64,000 bases of DNA. Source: Methanobrevibacter arboriphilus (GTDB taxonomy: Archaea; Methanobacteriota; Methanobacteria; Methanobacteriales; Methanobacteriaceae). The DNA is taken from assembly GCF_019669925.1 (NCBI RefSeq), contig NZ_AP019779.1, positions 186,001 through 250,000 on the forward strand, written 5' to 3'. A program made the translations under genes and the position numbers. The notes under the pieces were generated by a model. That model was not told where the DNA came from. It searched no databases and worked only from the letters and a program-made list of their open reading frames with translations. Shown piece by piece: positions 17,288 through 25,286 of this stretch. Position 1 is the stretch's first letter. Each line of letters starts with the position of its first letter.

Positions 17288-18151
17288 TTGAATAAAGATA
17301 ATAATGATACTCCTAAAATCATTATAAGAAATATTAAAAAGACATTTGAAAGAAAAGGAAAAAAATCTAAAGAAGAATTTCTTGCAATAGATAATGTTAA
17401 TTTAGATATATATAATGGAGAATTTTTGGTTATTTTAGGTCCAAGTGGTTGTGGAAAATCAACATTATTGGACATTATTGGTGGTCTTTCTACTCCATCA
17501 AAAGGTGAAATAAAAATTAATGATAAAATAATTGAGGGTCCTGGATTAGATAGGGGAATTGTTTTTCAACAATATGCCCTTCTACCATGGAGAAATGCTT
17601 TACACAATGTAACCTTTCCATTAGAATCTCATTTAGATAAAAGAGAATCTGAAAAAATTAGTAAAAAATATCTCTCACTTGTAGGGTTATCTGGATTTGA
17701 AGATAGGTATCCTAATGAATTAAGTGGTGGTATGAAGCAGAGAGTAGCTATTGCTCGTGCGTTAGCTATTGATCCAGAAATTTTACTTATGGATGAACCT
17801 TTTGCAGCTGTTGATGCTCAAACAAGATCTATCTTACAGGAAGATTTACTTAAAATAACAGAAAACAATAAAAAAACAGTTATATTTATTACTCATAGTA
17901 TAGATGAAGCTATATTTTTAGCTGATAAAGTTGCAATTATGACAGCTCGACCAGGAACTATTAAAGAAATTGTAAATATTCCAATATCAAGACAACATAG
18001 GTTTAAAACAGATTTTAAGAGTAGTAGTGATTTTGCTAGATTAAGACACAAAATTTGGGAGCTTTTAAAAGAAGAAGTTATTAAATCTCAAGAGATTAAA
18101 GAGAATAATCTTGAATTTGAGACTTCAATTGAAAAAGGTGGAGGAATTTAG
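17288..18151 (+). CDS. ABC transporter ATPase, SsuB type, transporter 2
   Basis: Numbered from TTG 17288, the 287-aa protein has Walker A GPSGCGKST (51-59), Q-loop FQQYALLPW (93-101), signature LSGGMKQR (145-152), Walker B LLMDEP (166-171) and the switch FITHS. The start is uncertain. The only strong ribosome-binding site, GGAGGTG at 17222, points to an in-frame ATA codon at 17234, which would add 18 residues; TTG 17288 has no such site. The gene abuts the permease gene without a gap. It lies directly behind the nitrogenase-like operon, so the transporter probably brings in the substrate of that enzyme; the substrate itself is not readable. Confidence 0.9.
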   Translation: MNKDNNDTPKIIIRNIKKTFERKGKKSKEEFLAIDNVNLDIYNGEFLVILGPSGCGKSTLLDIIGGLSTPSKGEIKINDKIIEGPGLDRGIVFQQYALLPWRNALHNVTFPLESHLDKRESEKISKKYLSLVGLSGFEDRYPNELSGGMKQRVAIARALAIDPEILLMDEPFAAVDAQTRSILQEDLLKITENNKKTVIFITHSIDEAIFLADKVAIMTARPGTIKEIVNIPISRQHRFKTDFKSSSDFARLRHKIWELLKEEVIKSQEIKENNLEFETSIEKGGGI

Positions 18152-18943
18152 ATGAGTTCTGTAAATTTTTCACCAACATCTCTATTTAAATCAACCTTAC
18201 ATAAATATATTGCAATTATAGTATTTTTAATAGCTTGGCAGATTCTTCCAACTTTAGGGCTTGTAAATCAAATATTTATTCCAACTCCAACCACAATCCT
18301 CAGTGAAATGTATAGATTATGTTTAGATGGAACTTTACAGTATAATACCTTAGTAAGTCTATGGAGAGTATTTTCAGGTTTTCTTCTTGCACTTATAGTT
18401 GCATTACCTCTTGGATTTTTATTAGGTGGATTTTTTAAAAATTTTGAAAAAGCAGTAAATCCACTCCTTCAACTTTTATCTCAGGCAAACCCATTTACTT
18501 TGTTTCCTATTTTCATCGTATTTTTAGGAATAGGGGAACTTTCTAAAATAACAATTATTTATTGGGTTACTCAATGGCCAATATTACTGAATACTATTAC
18601 TGGTATATCTAATGTTGATCCTGTTCTAGTGAAAATGGCTAAATCTGCTGGATTAGGTAAAGTAGAAATTTTTACTAAAGTACTGATTCCAGCTTCACTA
18701 CCAACAGTTTTCACTGGTATCCGTATGGGTGCTGTTTTCGCATTTTTCATGCTAATTGGTGCTGAGATGTTAGGATCAACTGCTGGTTTAGGTCATATGA
18801 TTATGCAAGCTCAAATGGTAATGCAAATACCTAAAATGTGGGCAGGAATCGTAACTGTTGCTTTACTTGGTTATATTGTAAATTATGGCTTACTTTATTT
18901 AGAAAAGAAAGTTTCAACATGGAAACAAGATGTTGAAATTTAA
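18152..18943 (+). CDS. ABC transporter permease A, SsuC/TauC type, transporter 2
   Basis: The 263-aa protein has about six membrane helices and the coupling loop around KMAKSAGLGKVEIFTKVLIP, followed by SLPTVFTGIRMG. The ATG follows the ATPase stop codon directly, and GGAGG inside the end of the ATPase gene serves as ribosome-binding site, so the two are translationally coupled. It resembles permease B (20754-21578) closely over its length, suggesting a duplication. Confidence 0.9.
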   Translation: MSSVNFSPTSLFKSTLHKYIAIIVFLIAWQILPTLGLVNQIFIPTPTTILSEMYRLCLDGTLQYNTLVSLWRVFSGFLLALIVALPLGFLLGGFFKNFEKAVNPLLQLLSQANPFTLFPIFIVFLGIGELSKITIIYWVTQWPILLNTITGISNVDPVLVKMAKSAGLGKVEIFTKVLIPASLPTVFTGIRMGAVFAFFMLIGAEMLGSTAGLGHMIMQAQMVMQIPKMWAGIVTVALLGYIVNYGLLYLEKKVSTWKQDVEI

Positions 18944-19026
18944 TAGTGTATATTCTGTATATTTGAGTATATAGTTTATCATAAAAATTTAAGTTCATAA
19001 AATTATCATTAGTAGGAGGTGCTATA

Positions 19027-19038
19027 ATGACTTGCTAA
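19027..19038 (+). other. Tripeptide ORF (Met-Thr-Cys) behind a strong ribosome-binding site
   Basis: AGGAGGTG at 19015-19022 is followed by ATG ACT TGC TAA. The frame codes only for Met-Thr-Cys. It stands 84 bp after the permease gene and 37 bp before a perfect hairpin. It may be a leader peptide that senses cysteine, or the remnant of a lost gene start. Confidence 0.35.
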
Positions 19039-19075
19039 AAAGAAAGAATAGAAAAAAATAACCGATTTGATAGTA

Positions 19076-19102
19076 AATAGATAGGGAAGATCCCTATCTA
19101 TT
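19076..19102 (+). terminator. Perfect 12-bp hairpin, possible terminator or attenuator
   Basis: The arms AATAGATAGGGA (19076-19087) and TCCCTATCTATT (19091-19102) pair perfectly around an AGA loop. It is the strongest hairpin in the first 60 kb and lies between the permease and binding-protein genes of transporter 2. It could end the ATPase-permease transcript, protect its 3' end, or act with the tripeptide ORF before it. Confidence 0.6.
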
Positions 19103-19432
19103 CATTATGATGTATATTCAACAATTCTACTAAATTTGAATATACAATATTTAATATGTTCAATCTAATATTTAAGTTTTATAAGCTTCATTTATAATTT
19201 TAACATATTACTTATTGAAATCAAATAAAAACTAATTTAATTAAATAATAATTTGAAAAATCATATTTAAACAAATATCAATCATTAAAATTAATATTAA
19301 ATAGAAAATAACTGTGAAATTTTATAAAAACTTGATATAAGAATATAAGATTTGATATAAGAATATAATTTAACATAAAAAGTATAAAAATAAAGAAAAT
19401 AAGAATAATGAGAATAAAAAAGGAGAATAAAA

Positions 19433-20494
19433 ATGGTAAATAAAAAATTAATAGCTATAGTTATTGTAATTATAGCGATAGTAGCAATAATAGCAGGATT
19501 AGTATTTTTACCATCATCGGCAAATGCTAATTCTATTAATGGGGCTGTAACAAAAGATTGTTCAGGAACTCCTTGGTTTGTAGGATATGAAAAGGGATTT
19601 TTTGATAAACATAATGTAAATGTAGTTGATAAAGGTGATATTCCTTATGCTCAACAACCTGCAGCACTTTCATCAGGAGAATTAAATGTATATGATGGAC
19701 ACCCAAATGCATTAATAAATCTCATTAAAAGTGGTGTTCCAGTCAAAGCTGTAGTAGTAACTGGAGCAGAACCTATTAATGGATCTTTAGATGAAGAACA
19801 TATGCACTGGCTTGTTAAAGAAAATAGTTCTTTAAAAAGTCCAGAAGATTTTGAAAAATTTGTAAAAGATAATGGAAGGAAAGTTAAAGTTGGAGTACTT
19901 GCGACTGGTGTTTGTGCTGATTTAGAAACAAATGCATGGTTAAGAAAAAATAATATTACACCTAACGATACTGTTGAATATGTTACTCTTCCAGATAATC
20001 AACAAGAACAAGCATTATTACAAGGTGATATTGATATTGCAACATTACATCCACCATTTTTTGCAAAAGCAGAAAAAGATAGTAATGAAACTAATGATTC
20101 CAGCAAAAAACTAAGAATTTTAACTACTAGTACTGAAGCATTTGGTCCCGCAGCAGGATTATCATTTGCAATTGTTAATGAAGATTTTATAAAAGAGCAT
20201 CCTGACACTGTTCGAAATTTCATCAAAGCATTTAAAGATGCTGATAGATGGTCTAATGATAATAGGGAAGAAGCAGGTGAAATAACTGCTAAAAATATTG
20301 ATTTACCATATACAGCTAATGTTCATTGGTATAGTCCATCTGGAGCTATTGATGAAGAAGTTAAAGGATATATACAAGATTGGATTGATGCAATGGAAGC
20401 TGATGGATTAATAGAACATGGAGAATTTGTGCCTGAGGATTTATATACTTCTGAATTTAATGATACTTGGGATACTAGCTTACCAAATCAATAA
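19433..20494 (+). CDS. Substrate-binding protein, NitT/TauT type, membrane-anchored, transporter 2
   Basis: The 353-aa protein begins with a hydrophobic anchor (residues 5-27), followed by NSINGAVTKDCSGTPWFVGYEKG and an SsuA-like body: ALSSGELNVYDGHPNALINL, KVKVGVLATGVCADLETNAW, LLQGDIDIATLHPPFF. The early helix GYEKGFFDKHNVNV is typical of the family. An AAAAGGAG ribosome-binding site precedes the ATG. The chain is longer than the binding protein of transporter 1 and diverged from it, so the two transporters likely bind different compounds. A pure A/T hairpin directly behind the stop codon may end the transcript. Confidence 0.88.
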   Translation: MVNKKLIAIVIVIIAIVAIIAGLVFLPSSANANSINGAVTKDCSGTPWFVGYEKGFFDKHNVNVVDKGDIPYAQQPAALSSGELNVYDGHPNALINLIKSGVPVKAVVVTGAEPINGSLDEEHMHWLVKENSSLKSPEDFEKFVKDNGRKVKVGVLATGVCADLETNAWLRKNNITPNDTVEYVTLPDNQQEQALLQGDIDIATLHPPFFAKAEKDSNETNDSSKKLRILTTSTEAFGPAAGLSFAIVNEDFIKEHPDTVRNFIKAFKDADRWSNDNREEAGEITAKNIDLPYTANVHWYSPSGAIDEEVKGYIQDWIDAMEADGLIEHGEFVPEDLYTSEFNDTWDTSLPNQ

Positions 20495-20514
20495 TAATAT
20501 TTAGAATATTATTA
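20492..20514 (+). terminator. A/T hairpin at the stop codon of the transporter 2 binding protein
   Basis: The arms TAATAATATT (20492-20501) and AATATTATTA (20505-20514) pair perfectly around a TAG loop, starting in the stop codon. An orphan ribosome-binding-like GGGAGG (about 20518-20523) follows without a usable frame. Confidence 0.4.
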
Positions 20515-20753
20515 ATAGGGAGGATATATAGGCTTTGTGTAGATTTTATATAAAATAAATAACTATGATGTGTTATAATTGTCAAATTAAAGTAAAATAC
20601 CAATTCAAAGACACATGGAAAACAAATTTACCAGATAATTAAATTATAGATAATTAAATTCTAAAGACTAATTATATGGTTTATTTATTTTAATTATAAG
20701 ATTTTCTTATTTTTATCTTTTATTTTTAATATAATTAATTTATAAGTGAAAAA

Positions 20754-21578
20754 ATGAATTTAATAATCTTAATTAATAATCTTAATAAAATAATTTTTAA
20801 CAAATTTATATCGGTTATTCATAAAATCATTCATAAATTTTCTGCAGTTATTATATTTTTTATTATATGGGAGTTTTTATCAATTATAGGGGTATTTAAT
20901 CCTAATTTCATTTCTTCTCCATCGACTATAATTATAAAAATAATTGAATTGAGTTTAAATGGGATAATCCCATTTGAAACAGCTTATACTCTAATAAGAG
21001 TTTTAATAGGAGTTAGTTTAGCTTTGATTGTAGCTATTCCATTGGGATTTTTGCTTGGAGGATTTTTTAAAAAGATTGAAAATTCATTAAATCCATTGTT
21101 GAGATTGTTAGAACAGATTAATCCACTAACTCTCTTTCATTTAATAATTTTATTTACATTAATAAATGAACTTGCTATTGTACTAGTAATATATTGGGCA
21201 GTTCAGTGGCCTTTATTGAATAACACAGTTACTGGTGCAAAAAATGTACCTTCAGAGTTTATTAAAATAGGAAAATCACTAAATTTTAGTAAATCTGATA
21301 TTTTTTGGAAAATACAGCTACCTTCTGCACTTCCTTATATTTTCACAGGATTAAGATTAGGTGTAATATTTGCTTTTTTAATAGCTATGGGTGTGGAGAT
21401 GATGGGAATGACAACAGGAAATGGTTTAGGTTATTTCATCATGCATTCACAAGAAACTGGTTATGTTCCAGATATGTGGGCAGGAGTTGCTGTTATGACA
21501 ATTTTAGCTGTTTTAGTTAACTATTCTATTACTTTAATAGAAAAGGAGTTTTACAGAATAGAAAATTTGTTATTTTAA
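20754..21578 (+). CDS. ABC transporter permease B, SsuC/TauC type, transporter 2
   Basis: The 274-aa protein has the same layout as permease A: about six membrane helices, coupling loop around KIGKSLNFSKSDIFWKIQLP and the following SALPYIFTGLRLG. Its first 30 residues are a longer, Ile/Asn/Lys-rich N-terminus. It has its own leader, with a TATA-like TTTATATAAAATA near 20546. One ATPase and one binding protein with two similar permeases suggest either a heterodimeric channel or an alternative partner. The sequence is intact. Confidence 0.88.
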   Translation: MNLIILINNLNKIIFNKFISVIHKIIHKFSAVIIFFIIWEFLSIIGVFNPNFISSPSTIIIKIIELSLNGIIPFETAYTLIRVLIGVSLALIVAIPLGFLLGGFFKKIENSLNPLLRLLEQINPLTLFHLIILFTLINELAIVLVIYWAVQWPLLNNTVTGAKNVPSEFIKIGKSLNFSKSDIFWKIQLPSALPYIFTGLRLGVIFAFLIAMGVEMMGMTTGNGLGYFIMHSQETGYVPDMWAGVAVMTILAVLVNYSITLIEKEFYRIENLLF

Positions 21579-21621
21579 TTATTTAAAATTCTAATTATTT
21601 AAGACAAAGTTATGATTGGGA

Positions 21622-21714
21622 ATAATTATGAATAGAGCATGATAACGGGAAAATAATCATGAATGGAGTATAATAACGAGAAAATACTTATAAATAGGGG
21701 TATATAATGAAAAA
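21622..21714 (+). repeat. Three 31-bp tandem copies of a translation start region
   Basis: Units begin at 21622, 21653 and 21684. The third contains the GGGG ribosome-binding site and the ATG (21707) of the next gene. At the same place, the first two units read ACG in place of ATG. The gene's start region therefore appears to be triplicated, with only the last copy usable. Confidence 0.8.
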
Positions 21715-22015
21715 AAAATATTTAGTAATAGTAATAGTTATCATCATCATTGTAGGCATTGCTTTTGTATCATCTCTTTTTATTTTTCAAGGAGATGAAA
21801 AAGATGTATGTTCTCAATGTAAGATGTTGAATTGTCATGATCATGCTATAGGAGATAATTATTGTTGTGATATGTGTAGTATGGAAGAAAATAGTAAATG
21901 TAATTGTCCAATGCCAATGAAAGAAAATAATAATTCTGAAAATAATGCTTCTAATATAAGTATGAATAATTCTTTAGCTGAAAATAGTTCAGATGTGAAA
22001 ATGCATAACAATTAA
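21707..22015 (+). CDS. Small membrane-anchored Cys-rich protein
   Basis: The 102-aa protein starts with a lysine cluster and one hydrophobic helix (5-28), so the rest should lie outside the cell. Residues 35-68 hold nine cysteines with His and Met: CSQCKMLNCHDH, CCDMCSMEEN, CNCPMPM. The last 30 residues are Asn/Ser-rich with a final KMHNN. I know no family for it. The Cys/His/Met content suggests binding of a soft metal such as copper or zinc, or a thiol-redox role at the surface. It follows transporter 2 on the same strand by 128 bp. Confidence 0.6.
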   Translation: MKKKYLVIVIVIIIIVGIAFVSSLFIFQGDEKDVCSQCKMLNCHDHAIGDNYCCDMCSMEENSKCNCPMPMKENNNSENNASNISMNNSLAENSSDVKMHNN

Positions 22016-22101
22016 ATTTAATTTTTACTATCTTTTTTAATTTTTAGTATATTTTAATATTTTTAATAAAATTATAAATCAAATAATTTGGAGTAAATAT
22101 T

Positions 22102-22932
22102 ATGTCTTATCTTAATTTAAAATACATTGATTTAAGTTCGATTACGATTGTTGGATCTTTAATATTCTTTATTTGGGGAATAATAGTAGGATTATTGCTA
22201 TTTATTTATTTTGCTATTAATGGAAATTTTGATACATTATCATTACTTATTCCATTTACAATAGCTTTTATATCTTTAGTTGGGGGAATTGTTTATTATT
22301 TCATTGGAACTTTTATTTATAATATTTTTTCAAAGAAGATATTTAATGCTTCATTTGAAATATCAAATGGAAATATTAAAAGAATCTCAATTTTACCTAT
22401 TTCAATCATTATAACCTTGATAAATATTATATTTGTTATTTTGTTTTATCCTGGATTAAAATTAGTTTTAGAGGTTATTTTAATAGATTTATACTCATTT
22501 ATAAGTTTCACCCCAATGATTTCATTGATAGGTCAAACTATAGATATTATTACAAATCCTATTATAATTTTAATATTCATTGTTTTAACTTTTATTTTAA
22601 CTGTTTTAGGAGAATTTATATATGATTTAGTATCTAAAAAAACTGGTGGAGTTGAAATAAAATTAGAAAATAATAATAACGGTCTAAATAAAATCAATTA
22701 TTTTAAACCATCAAGCGTAGGTTTGAACTTAGCTATTTCCTTGATTATTCCTTATACAATAATTAATCTAATAATTTCTTTTTTATTTTTCCCTGTTTCT
22801 TATATTAATTTTATTTGGGTGATTATAGGGGGATTTATAGGAATATTTATAATTATGAGTATATCAACAATATTTTATAATTTAATAGCTAATAAATTGA
22901 ATCCTATCTTAGTTGAATTAGAATCTAATTAA
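22102..22932 (+). CDS. Membrane protein of unknown function, about six helices
   Basis: The 276-aa protein is strongly hydrophobic. It appears to be an internal duplication: each half (residues about 10-175 and 145-270) has helices with FIYNIFSKK / FIYDLVSKK turns after a transmembrane pair. The segment after each turn is a short soluble strand (FEISNGNIKR; VEIKLENNNN). A GGAG ribosome-binding site precedes the ATG. I cannot assign a family or function. It lies between the Cys-rich protein and the SMR pseudogene on the same strand. Confidence 0.6.
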   Translation: MSYLNLKYIDLSSITIVGSLIFFIWGIIVGLLLFIYFAINGNFDTLSLLIPFTIAFISLVGGIVYYFIGTFIYNIFSKKIFNASFEISNGNIKRISILPISIIITLINIIFVILFYPGLKLVLEVILIDLYSFISFTPMISLIGQTIDIITNPIIILIFIVLTFILTVLGEFIYDLVSKKTGGVEIKLENNNNGLNKINYFKPSSVGLNLAISLIIPYTIINLIISFLFFPVSYINFIWVIIGGFIGIFIIMSISTIFYNLIANKLNPILVELESN

Positions 22933-23018
22933 TAGTGAAATAGTTTTAGATCGAATGTTTTAAATTTAATTTATCAACTTTAAATTTGTTTAAATCTACA
23001 AAGAAATATCAAAGATAA

Positions 23019-23336
23019 TTGAATCCATGGATCTTTATTGTTTTGTTTGGTTTGATTGAAATTGGTTGGGCTTACACACTTAAACTCTCAGAAATGTATA
23101 CAAAGCCCCTTTATGCAGGCATTAATATTATTCTAATGATTGTGAGTCTGTATTTTTTAACTAAAACTTTAAAAAAAATACCATTAGGTACTGTTTATGC
23201 AATTTGGGTGCTATTGGATATTTAAGCATTATTTTACTTGGAATTATGATTTTAGGAGAATTTAAATCAATCATTAGAATGATTTTTCTTTTAATAGTTA
23301 TTTGGAGTTATTGGTCTTAAATTCATAACAACATAA
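23019..23336 (+). pseudogene. SMR-family exporter (SugE/Gdx-like) with two frameshifts
   Basis: The first part, from TTG 23019, reads NPWIFIVLFGLIEIGWAYTLKL and later IPLGTVYAIW, which is the N-terminal three-quarters of a small multidrug-resistance protein of the SugE/Gdx type. The frame breaks near 23210, where one G seems to be missing, and the match continues in another frame (GYLSIILLGIMILGE). It breaks again near 23301, where one T seems extra, then finishes with VIGVIGLKFIT and a stop at 23336. Both breaks are single bases in short runs, so either the gene is dead or the sequence has two errors. An intact protein would be about 105 aa with four helices exporting guanidinium or cations. 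Confidence 0.75.
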
Positions 23337-23845
23337 TATATTTATAATTTAAAACTTTTTATAAATAAGAATATTTATTGTAAATATTTATTGTATATAG
23401 TAATGTTTAAATAATATTATCAATATATTAAAACTTAATATAACAATCGTTATAGATATTATGTTTTTTATATAATATTTAACTTTAGTGAATGATATTA
23501 TAGTTTCAAAAATAATTTGAATTATTTTATTATTACCATTCTTATTATTTTTATTATAACTATCATTAATGTTAATTTATTATTACCATTATTAATTTTA
23601 GTATTATAATTAATATTATTAATGTTAATATTATACTTAGTATTATTAATCTTAGTATTATTGCTATTACTACTATTGATGTTAGTGTTATTATTACTAT
23701 TATTAATATTATTAATAATAATTGTAATAATAATATTAATTTACATTATCAGTATTTTCATTAATATCTAGTTAATAATTAAAATCATAATATATTCTTA
23801 ATATTAAATTCTGTAGTTAAATTATATTATATGTGAAAGAGCAAA
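23337..23845. other. Intergenic, palindrome site 9 and ATT-rich microsatellite-like DNA
   Basis: Palindrome site 9 lies at 23439. From about 23510 to 23760 the sequence is made of degenerate tattattaccattattaat units similar to those coding Asn-rich inserts elsewhere, but without an open frame of note. Confidence 0.55.
23439..23454. promoter_or_regulatory. Sulfur-regulon palindrome, site 9 (upstream of the 95-residue gene and fdhD)
   Basis: The sequence TATAAC-AATC-GTTATA has perfect 6-bp arms. It follows a weak plus-strand TATA element (caatatatta, 23421) by a few bases. The next plus-strand gene begins about 390 bp away, so the link to it is uncertain. Confidence 0.5.
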
Positions 23846-24133
23846 GTGGTGATTAATATGGAAATGATTGCTGTTTATGAGGTTAAAATTGATAATAAAA
23901 CTTATAAAGATAAACATAAATTCATTGGGCTTTTAAATTATACAAAAGATGTTTTAAAACAGTTAGAAAAGAATTCTGTAGGAGGATTTTACTATTTAAG
24001 AGTTAAAGTCGGATTTAATAAAGATATCTCTTTTAAAGAAGTTCTTGAAATAGCAGAAGAGAGAACTATAAAAAAAATAGAAGAAATCAAAAAAGAAATG
24101 ATAATGGAAAAAAATTATTTACACATTGAATAA
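23846..24133 (+). CDS. Small protein of unknown function upstream of fdhD
   Basis: The frame opens at GTG 23846, but ATG 23858 with GGTGAT a few bases before it is the likelier start (91 aa). The protein is soluble and alternates strands and helices: MIAVYEVKIDNKTYKDKHKF, a helix ending LKQLEKN, GGFYYLRVKVGF, then a charged helix. The fold could be a ferredoxin-like alpha-beta sandwich. I do not recognise the family. It precedes fdhD by 263 bp on the same strand. Confidence 0.55.
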   Translation: MVINMEMIAVYEVKIDNKTYKDKHKFIGLLNYTKDVLKQLEKNSVGGFYYLRVKVGFNKDISFKEVLEIAEERTIKKIEEIKKEMIMEKNYLHIE

Positions 24134-24396
24134 TCTAAGAAGCTAACTTTTTAGCAATTTAAACTTTATTTAAAAAAATTTTATTTTAAAAATTATTTAT
24201 ATTATTTATTTATATTAAATTATTTAAATATTATAACTAATTATTATTAGGTCTAATTATATACTATATTTAAATATACTGTATTTAATAAATAGATATT
24301 ATAATATAATTATTATTACATATATACTATGAGATATTTGTTAGATATAATGATATATTATAAGATACAATGAGATATAGTCTAGGAGATTGAAAA

Positions 24397-25155
24397 ATGT
24401 CAATGACAAGTAAAATCAATACATTCGTTTATAAAAATGATAATTTCATAGAAAAAGAAGATGAGATTGTTTCTGATGAAACAATAACTTTAGCTATAAA
24501 TAACTCTTTGACTAGAAGTTTTTCAATCAGTCCTGATTCTTTAAAAGAATTTAGTGTTGGATATATGTTAGGAGAAGGATTAATAAGTAGTATTGAAAAT
24601 GTTGAAACTATAGATATAGAAGGGAATAATATAAGTGCTACTATTGATTTAGAAGATTTTGATATAAAGAAAGAATTGATTGTTGGTTCTGATTGTTTTG
24701 GAGGTTGGAGAAGCAAAATAGATTTTATAGATAAAGTTGAATCTGATTATGTAATTGATCCTAATGATTTATTAGAAAATACTGAAAAAATTAGAGAAAA
24801 AGCAATAACTTGGAAAAATACTGGTGGTACGCATATAGCTAGTTTTATAAATAAAGAAAAAAATGAATTTATCAGTAAAGAAGACATTAGTAGGCATGTA
24901 GCTGTTGATAAGGTTATTGGTGCTGCTGCTTTGAAAAAACTTGATTTTAAAAACTCTTATATTATTTATAGTGGTAGGATGCCAGCTGATGTATTGATAA
25001 AGATAGCTCGTGTAGGAATTCCAATAATTGCTTCAAATGCAGCTCCAACATTATCAGGATATACTGTAGCTGATGAAGCTAACATAACTATGGTAGGATT
25101 TATAAGAGGAGACAAGTTTAATGTTTATACACACCCAGAACGTATAATAGTTTAA
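24397..25155 (+). CDS. fdhD: Formate dehydrogenase accessory sulfurtransferase FdhD
   Basis: The 252-aa protein matches FdhD along its length: ETITLAINNSLTRSFSISPDSLKEFSVGYMLGEG near 28-61, NTGGTHIASF near 147-156, RHVAVDKVIGAA near 170-181, and SGRMPADVLIKIARVGIPIIASNAAPT near 200. FdhD moves sulfur from a cysteine desulfurase to the molybdenum cofactor of formate dehydrogenase. The usual CxxC motif reads Cys100-Phe-Gly-Gly103, so the second cysteine is missing. The gene fits a formate-using methanogen. It stands alone, with the radical SAM gene 131 bp behind. Confidence 0.88.
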   Translation: MSMTSKINTFVYKNDNFIEKEDEIVSDETITLAINNSLTRSFSISPDSLKEFSVGYMLGEGLISSIENVETIDIEGNNISATIDLEDFDIKKELIVGSDCFGGWRSKIDFIDKVESDYVIDPNDLLENTEKIREKAITWKNTGGTHIASFINKEKNEFISKEDISRHVAVDKVIGAAALKKLDFKNSYIIYSGRMPADVLIKIARVGIPIIASNAAPTLSGYTVADEANITMVGFIRGDKFNVYTHPERIIV

Positions 25156-25286
25156 CAATAAAACAATATCTAATAAAATAAAATTTTAATAATATCTTTT
25201 AATAATATATTATGATAATATATTTTAATAATAAGATTTTGATGATAAAATTTTAATTATAATATTTTAATTATTAGCATAAAGGT

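Larger units (their letters stand above)
18944..19432. other. Intergenic with tripeptide ORF, hairpin and direct repeats
   Basis: It contains a strong orphan ribosome-binding site with a three-codon ORF (19027-19038), a 12-bp hairpin (19076-19102), and a direct repeat of ttgatataagaatataa near 19333-19368, shortly before the binding-protein gene. Confidence 0.55.

Noticed and set aside
20518-20540. Small gene behind the orphan GGGAGG after the transporter 2 binding protein
   Set aside because: No start codon follows at a usable distance and the frame closes at TAG within a few codons.
23510-23760. Repeat array or RNA gene
   Set aside because: Only degenerate ATT-rich slippage DNA; no regular unit, spacer or stable fold can be seen.
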